Virus record (IMG/VR): IMGVR_UViG_3300020182_002848
Span: 1 to 55,312 of that record
Strand: one strand, 5' to 3'
From: a virus
DNA: 55,312 nt
Under the pieces are notes generated by a model. That model worked only from the letters and a program-made list of their open reading frames with translations, had not been told where the DNA came from and ran no database searches. The translations under genes and the position numbers were made by a program. Positions 18,166-24,635 of this stretch are shown in pieces (the stretch's first letter is position 1; each line of letters starts with the position of its first letter).

Positions 18166-18594
18166 ATGAAAAACATTATTCTTCTATTATTAATAACCCT
18201 TCCTATATTTTCTATTGCACAATCTCAATATGAAGTAACCCCTAAAAAATACTGGATTAATGATGTTAATTTTGAAGATAAAATTCATCCTAAAGATGCA
18301 TTTGGAGATGATGATTCTTCTTTAGTTATAGTAGAATTTTGGGCTAAATTTAATGAAGATAACTGTTTTAAAGATTGGAATAAATTAAAAAATGTTACTT
18401 ACTATAGAATAGATATAGCAACAGCCCCAATAGCTAGAAAAAAATATAGAGTTAGAATGGCCCCTACATTAATTTTATTTGTAGATGGGGTTAAAACTAA
18501 TGTATTTAAAGCAGGTTTAGATTTAGTACTTAAAGAAGATCTACTAGAAATACAATCCTCAATTGACGAAGCAAAACTTTCTAGTCAATTTTAA
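18166..18594 (+). CDS. Secreted thioredoxin-fold protein, 142 aa
   Basis: I chose the ATG at 18166 because it begins a signal peptide, MKNIILLLLITLPIFSIAQ, one base after the previous stop; an in-frame ATG at 18142 would bury it. The mature part has VIVEFWAKFNEDNCFKDW, then a YYRIDI strand and MAPTLILFVDG, which is the thioredoxin fold with its cis-Pro loop. The usual CxxC pair is reduced to one Cys, so redox activity in the normal way is unlikely. It would act in the periplasm. Its role with the neighbouring envelope genes is unknown. Confidence 0.6.
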   Translation: MKNIILLLLITLPIFSIAQSQYEVTPKKYWINDVNFEDKIHPKDAFGDDDSSLVIVEFWAKFNEDNCFKDWNKLKNVTYYRIDIATAPIARKKYRVRMAPTLILFVDGVKTNVFKAGLDLVLKEDLLEIQSSIDEAKLSSQF

Positions 18595-18632
18595 TATTTA
18601 TAACAAAATAAAGTTTCACCAAATAGTTATCT
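18593..18632 (+). promoter_or_regulatory. Late-type promoter/leader element A, second copy
   Basis: AATATTTATAACAAAATAAAG, then TTTCACCAAATAGTTATCT, ends one base before the ATG of the holin-like gene. It shares the ATATTTAT core, the AAATAAAGTT segment and the AGTTATCT segment with the element at 16028-16073. Confidence 0.5.
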
Positions 18633-18633
18633 T

Positions 18634-18888
18634 ATGTTAAACAAATTAAAAGAAAAATGGATGGCATTTAGAGATATTTTTAAAGATAGTAATGATATAA
18701 ATGAAAAAACTGTAGTAGGTTTTGCTTCATTTGCCATTATGACTATATTTGCAATAGTAGACTTAGTAACAGGATACTTTGGAAAAGATTTAGTTATTAA
18801 TGAATTTATATATGACTCATTTTTATTTATTACTTTAGGTAGTTTTGGTATTGCTGAGTTAGGTACTATTTTTAAGAAAAGAAAATAA
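18634..18888 (+). CDS. Holin-like membrane protein, 84 aa
   Basis: Two hydrophobic spans are visible, at residues ~27-48 and ~60-78, with a charged N-terminus and the basic tail KKRK. This is the size and layout of a class II holin. The next gene six bases downstream encodes a signal-less YkuD-like enzyme that would need a holin to reach the wall. No sequence family is recognised, so the call rests on topology and position. Confidence 0.55.
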   Translation: MLNKLKEKWMAFRDIFKDSNDINEKTVVGFASFAIMTIFAIVDLVTGYFGKDLVINEFIYDSFLFITLGSFGIAELGTIFKKRK

Positions 18889-18894
18889 AACACT

Positions 18895-19503
18895 ATGAAC
18901 TGTTATACAAGAGAACAAATAGAAGCTACTATGGCTAGTAAAGGTTATAAATACTTTACAGGAGGGGATTATGATGTAAACATTATTGGAGTTAGAAACT
19001 CAGAGACTAAAAATAGAGTTACTAATGCCTTTGATGACTGTATAACTTTATCATATAAAATAGAAGGTGAATGGCAATTTCATTGTTTTAAATGTACTAC
19101 AGACCCGGGAACACATTGGGTAGAAAATGTAATAAATGAAAATGGGGTTGCAATACTTAAACCAGGTCAATATAGGGGTTCACATAAACTGAGATTACAC
19201 CAAGGAAAATACTTAGCTTTGGGGCAACAAAAACCAGTCAAAGTATATCGAGACAATGACAGAGATAGTAAATATGATCTATTTGAAGAAAGAGTAGAAG
19301 AAGGTATATTTGGAATTAATATCCATAGAGCAACTAGTAGATCTGGTGGTACTTCTACCAGAGTAGACAAATGGTCAGCGGGTTGTCAAGTTATAGCTGA
19401 TAACGATGATTGGCATGAATTTTTAGATATATGTCAAACCGCAAGAGAAATTTGGGGTAATTCCTTTACTTATACTTTACTTGAATCAAAAGATATAGTA
19501 TAA
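18895..19503 (+). CDS. YkuD-like L,D-transpeptidase-type protein, candidate endolysin, 202 aa
   Basis: The C-terminal part has GINIHRATSRSGG at ~140-152 and KWSAGCQVI at ~159-167. His144 followed by Ser-Ala-Gly-Cys164 matches the HxnSxGC active site of YkuD L,D-transpeptidases, which act on peptidoglycan stem peptides. There is no signal peptide or membrane span. Just after a holin-like gene, it is best read as the lytic enzyme or another wall-modifying enzyme. The N-terminal ~90 residues hold four extra cysteines (Cys3, Cys49, Cys64, Cys67) that could bind metal. YkuD enzymes normally cross-link, so cleavage is an inference. Confidence 0.6.
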   Translation: MNCYTREQIEATMASKGYKYFTGGDYDVNIIGVRNSETKNRVTNAFDDCITLSYKIEGEWQFHCFKCTTDPGTHWVENVINENGVAILKPGQYRGSHKLRLHQGKYLALGQQKPVKVYRDNDRDSKYDLFEERVEEGIFGINIHRATSRSGGTSTRVDKWSAGCQVIADNDDWHEFLDICQTAREIWGNSFTYTLLESKDIV

Positions 19504-19508
19504 TTCCT

Positions 19509-19543
19509 TGGCTTGTAGCCACCCCCTTATTATATTTATAACC
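19509..19543 (+). promoter_or_regulatory. Short hairpin and ATATTTATAAC motif before the EF-hand gene
   Basis: TGGCT-TGT-AGCCA (19509-19521) forms a 5-bp hairpin followed by C residues, at best a weak terminator. Then TTATATATTTATAACC-type sequence, with ATATTTATAAC at 19531-19541, ends two bases before the ATG at 19544. If it is a promoter box, the transcript would have almost no leader, so a later Met such as residue 9 may be the true start. Confidence 0.35.
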
Positions 19544-20731
19544 ATGCTGAAAAAAATAAAACAAGGAATGTTTCCATTCCTAATCGGACTTTCTGCTTTG
19601 TCAGTTTCTGCTTCTGCTGCTTTCTATTCTGTTAGTGGTCTAAGTAAACTATTTGCAGGTGCTTCTTTAGAAGTTATTATAATGGCGGGTTCATTAGAAT
19701 TTGCTAAATTAGTAACTGCTTCACTTTTATATCAATATTGGGATACTATTAATAAAACTTTAAGAACTTATTTAGCAATCTCTACAGTAGTATTAGTATT
19801 AATTACTAGTATGGGTATTTATGGGTTTTTAAGTGCTGCTTATCAAGAAACATATTCTAAACTATCCTTAGTTGAAAATCAAAAAGGTTTTATCCAACAA
19901 AAAATTGACTTTTACCAAAATGATGTAACAAGATATAATGAAGAAATTAAAAGAATATCTAGTAATATTAGTACTTTATCTAATGCAAAAGCTTCGACCA
20001 TCCAAGTACGAGACACCTCGGTATCTGGGGGATTTAGACAAACAATCTCTACAACTGAGCTTAGAATGGCGCAGAATCGTATTAATATTGAGGAGGAGAA
20101 TCGTAAGTTGGCGCAATCAAAACGAACAGTAGCATCAGATAGTTTACAAAAATTCCAATTACAAGTACTGAAACTTGATAATAATACCGAGGTAGCTGGA
20201 GAGTTAGGACCACTGCAATATTTATCGAGTTTAACGGGTTATCCTATGGATAAAATTATAAATGTACTACTACTTATTATAATATTTGTATTTGATCCCC
20301 TAGCTATATCTTTAGTAGTTGCTGCAAACTTTGCTTTTGATAAAGCATATCCAAAAAAGAAATACAAAGAAAATTTGTATGGGGAAGAAGTAGAATTAGA
20401 TTTTGAAGTTAAAGATGCTGAAGAAATGAAAACTCAAGAGGAATTTATAAAAAATTTAGATAAACTTGAAAAGATAAGAGATTGGGAGGCAGCAGAACGA
20501 AGAATGGAAATCATAGGCCAAAATGGCAATGATGGAGAACACTACTCAGAATTAGATTTAAATAAGGATGGGAAAATAGACCAAAAGGAAATTAAATTTG
20601 CTTTAAAAAGAATAAAACAAATAAAAAATACAAAAGGTGGGGATTTAAAACCTAATAGTGAAATAGAAAGAGAATTAAAGTCTTTAAAAAAATTAATAGA
20701 TGATTCTAATGATTTAACTAAAACTTATTAA
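19544..20731 (+). CDS. Four-span membrane protein with coiled coil and one EF-hand loop, 395 aa
   Basis: I start at 19544 (MLKKIKQGMFPFLIG), because the upstream frame overlaps the intergenic motif. Spans appear at residues ~9-31, 40-62, 73-97 and ~240-265. A charged helix (~100-215) lies between spans three and four. Near residue 338 the loop DLNKDGKIDQKE has every EF-hand position: Asp1, Asn3, Asp5, Gly6, Ile8, Asp9 and Glu12. This suggests calcium binding on the C-terminal side. I have seen the N-terminal SVSASAAFYSVSGLSKLF type in marine phage hypotheticals; the function is unknown. It follows the lysis-type genes. Confidence 0.6.
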   Translation: MLKKIKQGMFPFLIGLSALSVSASAAFYSVSGLSKLFAGASLEVIIMAGSLEFAKLVTASLLYQYWDTINKTLRTYLAISTVVLVLITSMGIYGFLSAAYQETYSKLSLVENQKGFIQQKIDFYQNDVTRYNEEIKRISSNISTLSNAKASTIQVRDTSVSGGFRQTISTTELRMAQNRINIEEENRKLAQSKRTVASDSLQKFQLQVLKLDNNTEVAGELGPLQYLSSLTGYPMDKIINVLLLIIIFVFDPLAISLVVAANFAFDKAYPKKKYKENLYGEEVELDFEVKDAEEMKTQEEFIKNLDKLEKIRDWEAAERRMEIIGQNGNDGEHYSELDLNKDGKIDQKEIKFALKRIKQIKNTKGGDLKPNSEIERELKSLKKLIDDSNDLTKTY

Positions 20732-20747
20732 AAGTAATATATGGAGA

Positions 20748-20780
20748 TTTGGTTACCCGGAATAGGGTTCGTATATTCAC
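20748..20780 (+). promoter_or_regulatory. Common promoter, copy 3, with ACCC/GGGT arms
   Basis: TTTG at 20748-20751, a 20-base spacer with ACCC and GGGT arms, and TATATT at 20772-20777. The following leader, ATGTTGAGCGATTAAGCACA, can pair TGTTG with CAACA and is nearly repeated after the promoter at 51904. This promoter would drive the modification island. Confidence 0.7.
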
Positions 20781-20806
20781 CATGTTGAGCGATTAAGCAC
20801 AACACA
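20781..20806 (+). promoter_or_regulatory. Leader hairpin shared with 51938-51960
   Basis: TGTTGAGC and GCACAACA pair with one A-A mismatch around a six-base loop GATTAA. The same hairpin with loop AGTTAA follows the promoter at 51904. The stem is kept while the loop varies, which suggests an RNA role such as mRNA stability or start control. Confidence 0.45.
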
Positions 20807-20818
20807 AAAATAAAGGTC

Positions 20819-20932
20819 ATGAAAGAATTTATCAAGTCAATTAAAGAAAATCCAAGAGAATTTGTAGAAACTATAGTGCTAATGAGTACACTATCAGTAT
20901 TGTTTTATGTTTCAATGTGGATATTTTATTAA
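20819..20932 (+). CDS. Small single-span membrane protein, 37 aa
   Basis: ATG with leader AAATAAAGGTC opens a 37-residue protein: a charged start MKEFIKSIKENPREF, then a hydrophobic helix TIVLMSTLSVLFYVSMWIF to the stop. The next gene starts inside the stop codon (TAATG). It is the first gene after a strong promoter copy, and the start context matches its neighbours, so I consider it real. The function is unknown. Confidence 0.55.
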   Translation: MKEFIKSIKENPREFVETIVLMSTLSVLFYVSMWIFY

Positions 20933-21450
20933 TGTATAGTCCTTATAGTCCTGTAACGTCGAGAAAGGAGTTAGATAAGAAGTTTTCTAAACTACGTAAA
21001 CTAACCTATAATGCCTTTAGATGGTGGAGAATGTATGATAATCCAAATAAACCTTTGTGCAATAGATCACCCTTCCGTGATCGTATATTAAATGGTGATT
21101 TTGATTATTCACACTACAAATATCAAGCAGATTGGTGCGAACATGAAATGAATGATATTGCACAAGAATGTGGTGATGATATAGGTAAATTTGTTGAAAA
21201 AACATCTTTATTACGTTCTCGAAGAAAACGTTTGCTTGAAGATTTTGAAAAAGATGAAAATAGTAAATTAGAAATGTTAATAAAGGCATTTACTGTTCAT
21301 TTTAGATGTAATAAAGAACAAGTTTATGAAGAAATTGAAAAATGTAGTGGTTCCCTGATAGATCTTTATTATATTATAGAAGAGAAATATAAAATAGTCC
21401 ATATGCCTTATCCATTAAAGCGTAGAGGACGACCAAAAAAAGTTATATAA
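20932..21450 (+). CDS. Hypothetical charged protein with AT-hook-like end, 172 aa
   Basis: The ATG at 20932 overlaps the previous stop; a GTG five codons upstream would overlap the small membrane gene, so ATG is preferred. The protein is rich in Lys, Arg, Asp and Tyr, with a helical centre around residues 90-135. It ends RRGRPKKVI, an AT-hook-like Arg-Gly-Arg-Pro tail that could bind AT-rich DNA. No family is recognised. It directly precedes the DpdA-like gene with no spacing, so it may be part of the same modification operon. Confidence 0.6.
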   Translation: MYSPYSPVTSRKELDKKFSKLRKLTYNAFRWWRMYDNPNKPLCNRSPFRDRILNGDFDYSHYKYQADWCEHEMNDIAQECGDDIGKFVEKTSLLRSRRKRLLEDFEKDENSKLEMLIKAFTVHFRCNKEQVYEEIEKCSGSLIDLYYIIEEKYKIVHMPYPLKRRGRPKKVI

Positions 21451-22248
21451 ATGAAAGTATCACACGAAGTACCTAGATGTTTACTAAACGCATCACAAGT
21501 TTTTAATGATTATGATTATTGTTTACCTCATCTATTAGATCAAGATGAAGAATATAAACAATATTTTGAAAAGGCTAGGGATGAAGGACGTTATGTTATT
21601 ATGGATAACTCACTTCATGAATTAGGAGAAGCATATGATTATGATAGATTAAGATATTGGGTTAATGAATTAAAACCTAATGAGTTTATAGTACCAGATG
21701 TTTGGATGGATTGTTCTCAAACAGCAGCACAAGCTAAGTACTGGAAACAATTCAAATATCCTAAAAAAACAAAATTAATTGCTGTAATTCAAGGTGAAAA
21801 TAAAAACCAAGCATATCTATGTGCTAACCTATTAGCTGAATTAGGATATGACAAATTATGTGTATCTTATGGTGCTACTTGGTATAATGATTTCTTCCCA
21901 CATACTAACGCAGATATGGGAAAGGCATTAGGTAGAGTAAGATTTGTACAGGGTCTATTTAAATTAAAACAATTAAAAGATATTAAATTTCATTTACTAG
22001 GGTGTTCAATACCACAAGAATTTGGATGGTATGATGATGGATTTCCATCAAGAATTGAATCAATTGATACTTCAAACCCTATAATGGCAGCTTTGGATGG
22101 AACTAGATATAATAGTAATGGTATGAATTACAAACCAAATGCTAATATGAATGATTTTTTTGATATTGAATATGAAGATATAAATTATATCGATATACTT
22201 TATAATACAACTAAATTTAGAGAAATTAATAATTTAAAAACCAAATAG
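21451..22248 (+). CDS. DpdA-like 7-deazaguanine DNA transglycosylase (TGT superfamily), 265 aa
   Basis: The sequence pattern MKVSHEVPRCLL, then MDNSLHELGEAYD near residue 51, FIVPDVWMD near 79 and KLIAVIQGE near 106 fits the TIM-barrel tRNA-guanine transglycosylase superfamily in its phage form, as I recall it. Phage DpdA proteins swap guanine in DNA for a 7-deazaguanine base. The assignment is strongly supported by context, since FolE, QueD, QueE and QueC, the whole route to preQ0, lie within 5 kb downstream. It lacks the C-terminal extensions of tRNA enzymes. The exact base inserted cannot be read from the sequence. Confidence 0.65.
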   Translation: MKVSHEVPRCLLNASQVFNDYDYCLPHLLDQDEEYKQYFEKARDEGRYVIMDNSLHELGEAYDYDRLRYWVNELKPNEFIVPDVWMDCSQTAAQAKYWKQFKYPKKTKLIAVIQGENKNQAYLCANLLAELGYDKLCVSYGATWYNDFFPHTNADMGKALGRVRFVQGLFKLKQLKDIKFHLLGCSIPQEFGWYDDGFPSRIESIDTSNPIMAALDGTRYNSNGMNYKPNANMNDFFDIEYEDINYIDILYNTTKFREINNLKTK

Positions 22249-22250
22249 TT

Positions 22251-22442
22251 ATGATGTCACTTTATGATTACCGAGGTCACGCAGATAAAGACGGGACAGG
22301 ATTAAAAGTTAATGCTTATGCAATATTAACAAACCAACCTTATAAAAAAAGGTTATTAGAATTTAATAATATGGAAGTATTTTTATATAGGAAAGAATTC
22401 TTAGATGAATATTTTAAAGTTCAAGAAATTTTCAATAAATAA
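22251..22442 (+). CDS. Hypothetical protein, 63 aa
   Basis: I do not recognise this short protein. It is mixed alpha/beta in appearance, with Tyr- and Lys-rich ends and no cysteine or membrane span. It may start at either of the first two Met codons (MMSLYDYRG). It is two bases after the DpdA-like gene and three bases before the next gene, so it is translated within the modification operon. Confidence 0.55.
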   Translation: MMSLYDYRGHADKDGTGLKVNAYAILTNQPYKKRLLEFNNMEVFLYRKEFLDEYFKVQEIFNK

Positions 22443-22445
22443 ATT

Positions 22446-22643
22446 ATGGCTAAATTAACAAGAACAGTAAATTATGCTAACTTCAGATGGGAAGAATACG
22501 TGCTAACAGAAGAAGAACTAACAAAGTGGAAAACAGGTGATGAAGATCTTCAACAAGAAATTATAGATGATGCGGATTGGGATCTAGTAAGAGATAAACC
22601 AATTGATGATTACAGTGACGTAGAATTTAAAGAAGACGAATAA
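22446..22643 (+). CDS. Acidic hypothetical protein, 65 aa
   Basis: A small protein whose C-terminal half is strongly acidic, ending YSDVEFKEDE. The N-terminus has a short beta-like stretch, RTVNYANFRWEEYVL. No family is recognised. It is tightly packed between two other small genes of the modification operon and shares their A-rich start context. Confidence 0.55.
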   Translation: MAKLTRTVNYANFRWEEYVLTEEELTKWKTGDEDLQQEIIDDADWDLVRDKPIDDYSDVEFKEDE

Positions 22644-22644
22644 T

Positions 22645-22830
22645 ATGGCAGAATTTATAAAACACGCATTAGGTCTTTGTGGAGAGCACTTTCATCCAAA
22701 TTTATGGACACTTCTTATAGGAGGGGTTGGATTCTCTACTTTCTTTTCATATGTTCGATCATATATAAAATGTAAATTTAATCAAGCGTTGGCCTATACG
22801 CAAAATACCTGGCAAAAATTAAATAAATAA
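22645..22830 (+). CDS. Small membrane-associated hypothetical protein, 61 aa
   Basis: A moderately hydrophobic stretch at residues ~18-38, LWTLLIGGVGFSTFFSYV, could span or touch the membrane. Charged ends flank it, with Cys residues near 12 and 43. The function is unknown. It is one base after the previous stop and two bases before queC. Confidence 0.5.
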   Translation: MAEFIKHALGLCGEHFHPNLWTLLIGGVGFSTFFSYVRSYIKCKFNQALAYTQNTWQKLNK

Positions 22831-22832
22831 AT

Positions 22833-23651
22833 ATGGCACATTGTGTAGTAAGTTTAAGTGGTGGAATGGATAGCAGCACCCTATTGTTAAGAGCTATCGA
22901 AGAGTATGATACAGTAACTGGTATCTCATTTGACTATGGTCAAAAACACAAAGTAGAGCTAGAAAGAGCTCAATCATTAATTGATTACCTTGCAAGTAAA
23001 GGTCACAAAGTAAATTATCGTCAAATTAAACTAGATGGATTAGTAGATTTACTAGATTCTGCATTAGTAGAAGGTGGAGATGATGTACCTGAAGGACATT
23101 ATGAACAAGATAATATGAAAGAAACTGTTGTTCCTAACAGAAACAAAATGTTTGCTTCTATTACTCAAGCAGTAGCTTTATCTATAGCAAATAAAAAAGA
23201 AGATGTTTGTGATATTGCTTTAGGAATTCATGCTGGTGATCATGCTGTTTATCCTGATTGTAGACAAGAATTTAGAGATGCAGATGATGCAGCTTTTAGA
23301 ATGGGAAATTGGGATGCTGATAGAGTAGGTTACTTTACTCCTTATTTAAATACTGATAAATTTGGTATTTTACAAGATGGAGAAAAATTATGTGAATCGT
23401 TAGGAATTGATTTTAACGAAGTATATAAAAGAACAAATACCTCTTATAAACCAATGAAAGTTTACAGCAGACCTGAAACAAATGCTTGGGAATGGTATAG
23501 TGATTATAAATCAGCTTCATCAGTAGAACGTATTGAGGCTTTTATTAAATTAGGTAGACCTGATCCTGTTGGATATGCTGATGAAACAGGTGTAGTTAGT
23601 TACCAAGTTGCAAAAGCTCATGTTGAGAAAGTTCTTGCTGAATACGTATAG
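22833..23651 (+). CDS. queC: QueC-like ATP-dependent enzyme lacking the zinc cysteines, 272 aa
   Basis: QueC turns 7-carboxy-7-deazaguanine into the amide and then into preQ0, using ATP and ammonia. The PP-loop SLSGGMDSS is at residues 8-16, and VPNRNKMF near 99 and YPDCRQEF near 134 are kept family motifs. Cellular QueC binds zinc through four cysteines (a Ser-Cys-Tyr and a CxxCxxC near the end). Here the aligned positions read NTSYK and DYKSASSVER, so all four are Ser or Asp. The enzyme may have lost zinc or changed its end product. It sits in the same operon as DpdA. Confidence 0.8.
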   Translation: MAHCVVSLSGGMDSSTLLLRAIEEYDTVTGISFDYGQKHKVELERAQSLIDYLASKGHKVNYRQIKLDGLVDLLDSALVEGGDDVPEGHYEQDNMKETVVPNRNKMFASITQAVALSIANKKEDVCDIALGIHAGDHAVYPDCRQEFRDADDAAFRMGNWDADRVGYFTPYLNTDKFGILQDGEKLCESLGIDFNEVYKRTNTSYKPMKVYSRPETNAWEWYSDYKSASSVERIEAFIKLGRPDPVGYADETGVVSYQVAKAHVEKVLAEYV

Positions 23652-23656
23652 ATACA

Positions 23657-23664
23657 TATAAATA
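23657..23664 (+). promoter_or_regulatory. Exact T4-type late box TATAAATA
   Basis: TATAAATA lies just after the queC stop, 15 bases before the next small ORF and upstream of the structured RNA and the tRNA. It is identical to the T4 late promoter core. Only one other intergenic match on this strand was noticed (38660). Use as a promoter is an inference. Confidence 0.4.
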
Positions 23665-23679
23665 TTTAATAATACAGTA

Positions 23680-23826
23680 ATGACAACAAATCAACAATCA
23701 AACAACGGACAAACCCAAGTTAATAGTGCTAGGGAAACGTTTAATTCAAAGGTATCTCGACTAAGTATGTTAGGGAAATCTAAAAAAGTTGCCTGGGATA
23801 GTTTTAGAAGAAACAGGTCAATTTAA
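23680..23826 (+). CDS. Small basic hypothetical protein, 48 aa
   Basis: ATG at 23680 opens a 48-residue frame: a polar, Gln/Asn-rich start, then a basic helix with VSRLSMLGKSKKVAWDSFRR. The C-terminal part is compact and basic and could bind nucleic acid. It fills the gap between queC and the structured RNA and has a late-type box just upstream. I consider it a probable gene of unknown function. Confidence 0.5.
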   Translation: MTTNQQSNNGQTQVNSARETFNSKVSRLSMLGKSKKVAWDSFRRNRSI

Positions 23827-23830
23827 ATTA

Positions 23831-23923
23831 TAGAGAGACAGTAAAGCTGATTAAATTGAGATTATGGTAAAGGTTAACCACTCATTAACGCAGTAACCTT
23901 GAAAGACCCGAAATGTCTCTCTT
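23831..23923 (+). ncRNA. Candidate structured RNA with a perfect 9-bp closing stem
   Basis: AGAGAGACA (23832-23840) pairs perfectly with TGTCTCTCT (23914-23922), enclosing about 73 bases. Inside, AAGGTTA (23870-23876) pairs with TAACCTT (23894-23900) around a 17-base loop. TGAG (23857-23860) can also pair with CTCA (23881-23884) in that loop as a pseudoknot. The outer hairpin is followed by TTAAAA, not a T tract, so it is not a simple terminator. Five bases later a tRNA begins, so it may be processed with it. It fits no tRNA, preQ1 riboswitch or ribozyme consensus that I could apply by eye. Confidence 0.5.
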
Positions 23924-23927
23924 AAAA

Positions 23928-24000
23928 TGTCCTGTGGTGTAATTGGTAACACGTCTGTTTTTGGTACAGAAGAGTATAGGTTCGAGACCTGTCGGGACAA
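23928..24000 (+). tRNA. tRNA-Gln (anticodon TTG)
   Basis: The 73-base cloverleaf is complete. The acceptor TGTCCTG pairs with CGGGACA with one G-T pair. The D arm is GTGT/ACAC. The anticodon arm is TCTGT/ACAGA with loop TTTTGGT, giving anticodon TTG. The T arm is ATAGG/CCTGT with loop TTCGAGA, and the discriminator is A. CCA is not encoded. Gln CAA codons are very common in the phage genes, so the tRNA would support their translation. Confidence 0.93.
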
Positions 24001-24011
24001 CAAAAAGTTAT

Positions 24012-24248
24012 ATGAAAAAATTTATAGAATTTTCTCTAATTTGGTACAGCCAACAAATGGCAATTCCCTTTTGGGTTGTAGGTCATGTCCACCTTAGTAT
24101 AAATACCTATAAAGATATTCATGAAATAATTACTAGCTTAGGTTTAAACCTTCTAGTAGCAATTGGGTTTATAATAGATTATAAAAAAACAACAAAAAGT
24201 TATGAAAAAACAAAAACTACCAGACGCAAGAAAACACCAACAAATTAG
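24012..24248 (+). CDS. Small membrane protein, 78 aa
   Basis: I start at the ATG at 24012 because the longer frame would run back through the tRNA. The protein has two hydrophobic stretches, at residues ~5-26 and ~41-57, and a strongly basic tail KTTRRKKTPTN. The function is unknown. It overlaps the next small membrane gene by 47 bases in another frame, as tightly packed phage genes often do. Confidence 0.5.
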   Translation: MKKFIEFSLIWYSQQMAIPFWVVGHVHLSINTYKDIHEIITSLGLNLLVAIGFIIDYKKTTKSYEKTKTTRRKKTPTN

Positions 24249-24366
24249 CTTTATCAAATCAGGAATCCGTATTTTAGGGTACGGAGCTTTATGGTATAGC
24301 TTGGATATTGCAGTTATTTTACTTATATTGAGTGAAATAGTAGGAATAGGAGAAGAATTAGTATAA
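24202..24366 (+). CDS. Small membrane protein, 54 aa
   Basis: ATG at 24202, preceded by AAAAAGTT, opens a 54-residue frame: a basic N-terminus KKQKLPDARKHQQISFIKSG and a hydrophobic helix around residues 25-48, then an acidic end. It overlaps the previous gene but reads on to just before the thioredoxin gene. The basic-inside, acidic-outside layout suggests a single span. The function is unknown. Confidence 0.5.
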   Translation: MKKQKLPDARKHQQISFIKSGIRILGYGALWYSLDIAVILLILSEIVGIGEELV

Positions 24367-24386
24367 ATAAATTTAAATCAAAAATA

Positions 24387-24635
24387 ATGAAAACAATCCT
24401 TTATTTTACCGCTTCATGGTGTGGTCCATGTAAAGCATTAGCACCTAGAATGGAAAAACTAGCAAGTCAAATTAATTATAGAAAAATTGATGTTGACTCA
24501 AATCAAGATATGTCTATGAAATATGGAGTTCGAAATGTACCCTCTTTAGTATTAGTAGATGAAAATGGGACAGAATTAAATAGGATGGTTGGAGTACAAC
24601 CAGATCAAGCAATCTTAAATTTTTATAATGGGTAA
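24387..24635 (+). CDS. Thioredoxin, 82 aa
   Basis: The active site WCGPC is at residues 11-15, the cis-Pro loop NVPSLVLV is near 51-58, and the last helix ends the protein at 82 residues, short but typical of phage thioredoxins. It would reduce disulfides in the cytoplasm; there is no signal peptide. Likely clients are the phage NrdA, whose tail has a CxxC pair, and other phage enzymes. It overlaps queD by 8 bases. Confidence 0.9.
   Translation: MKTILYFTASWCGPCKALAPRMEKLASQINYRKIDVDSNQDMSMKYGVRNVPSLVLVDENGTELNRMVGVQPDQAILNFYNG

Noticed and set aside
18166-18594. Active periplasmic thiol oxidoreductase
   Set aside because: The fold resembles thioredoxin, but only one Cys is left at the active-site position, so normal disulfide chemistry is not supported.
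23831-23922. Hammerhead ribozyme in the structured region before the tRNA
   Set aside because: CTGAT and GAAA segments are present, but the core CUGANGA lacks its second G (it reads CTGATTA), and the base after GAAA cannot pair as needed with a GUC cleavage site. Kept as an unassigned structured RNA.
23831-23922. preQ1 riboswitch near the queuosine-type genes
   Set aside because: The location is tempting, but I could not fit the stems and loops to the class I or class II preQ1 consensus, and the element lies after queC and before a tRNA rather than before a que gene.
23943-24011. N-terminal extension of the membrane protein through the tRNA
   Set aside because: The reading frame is open there only by chance; the tRNA cloverleaf is complete and the ATG at 24012 has a proper start context.
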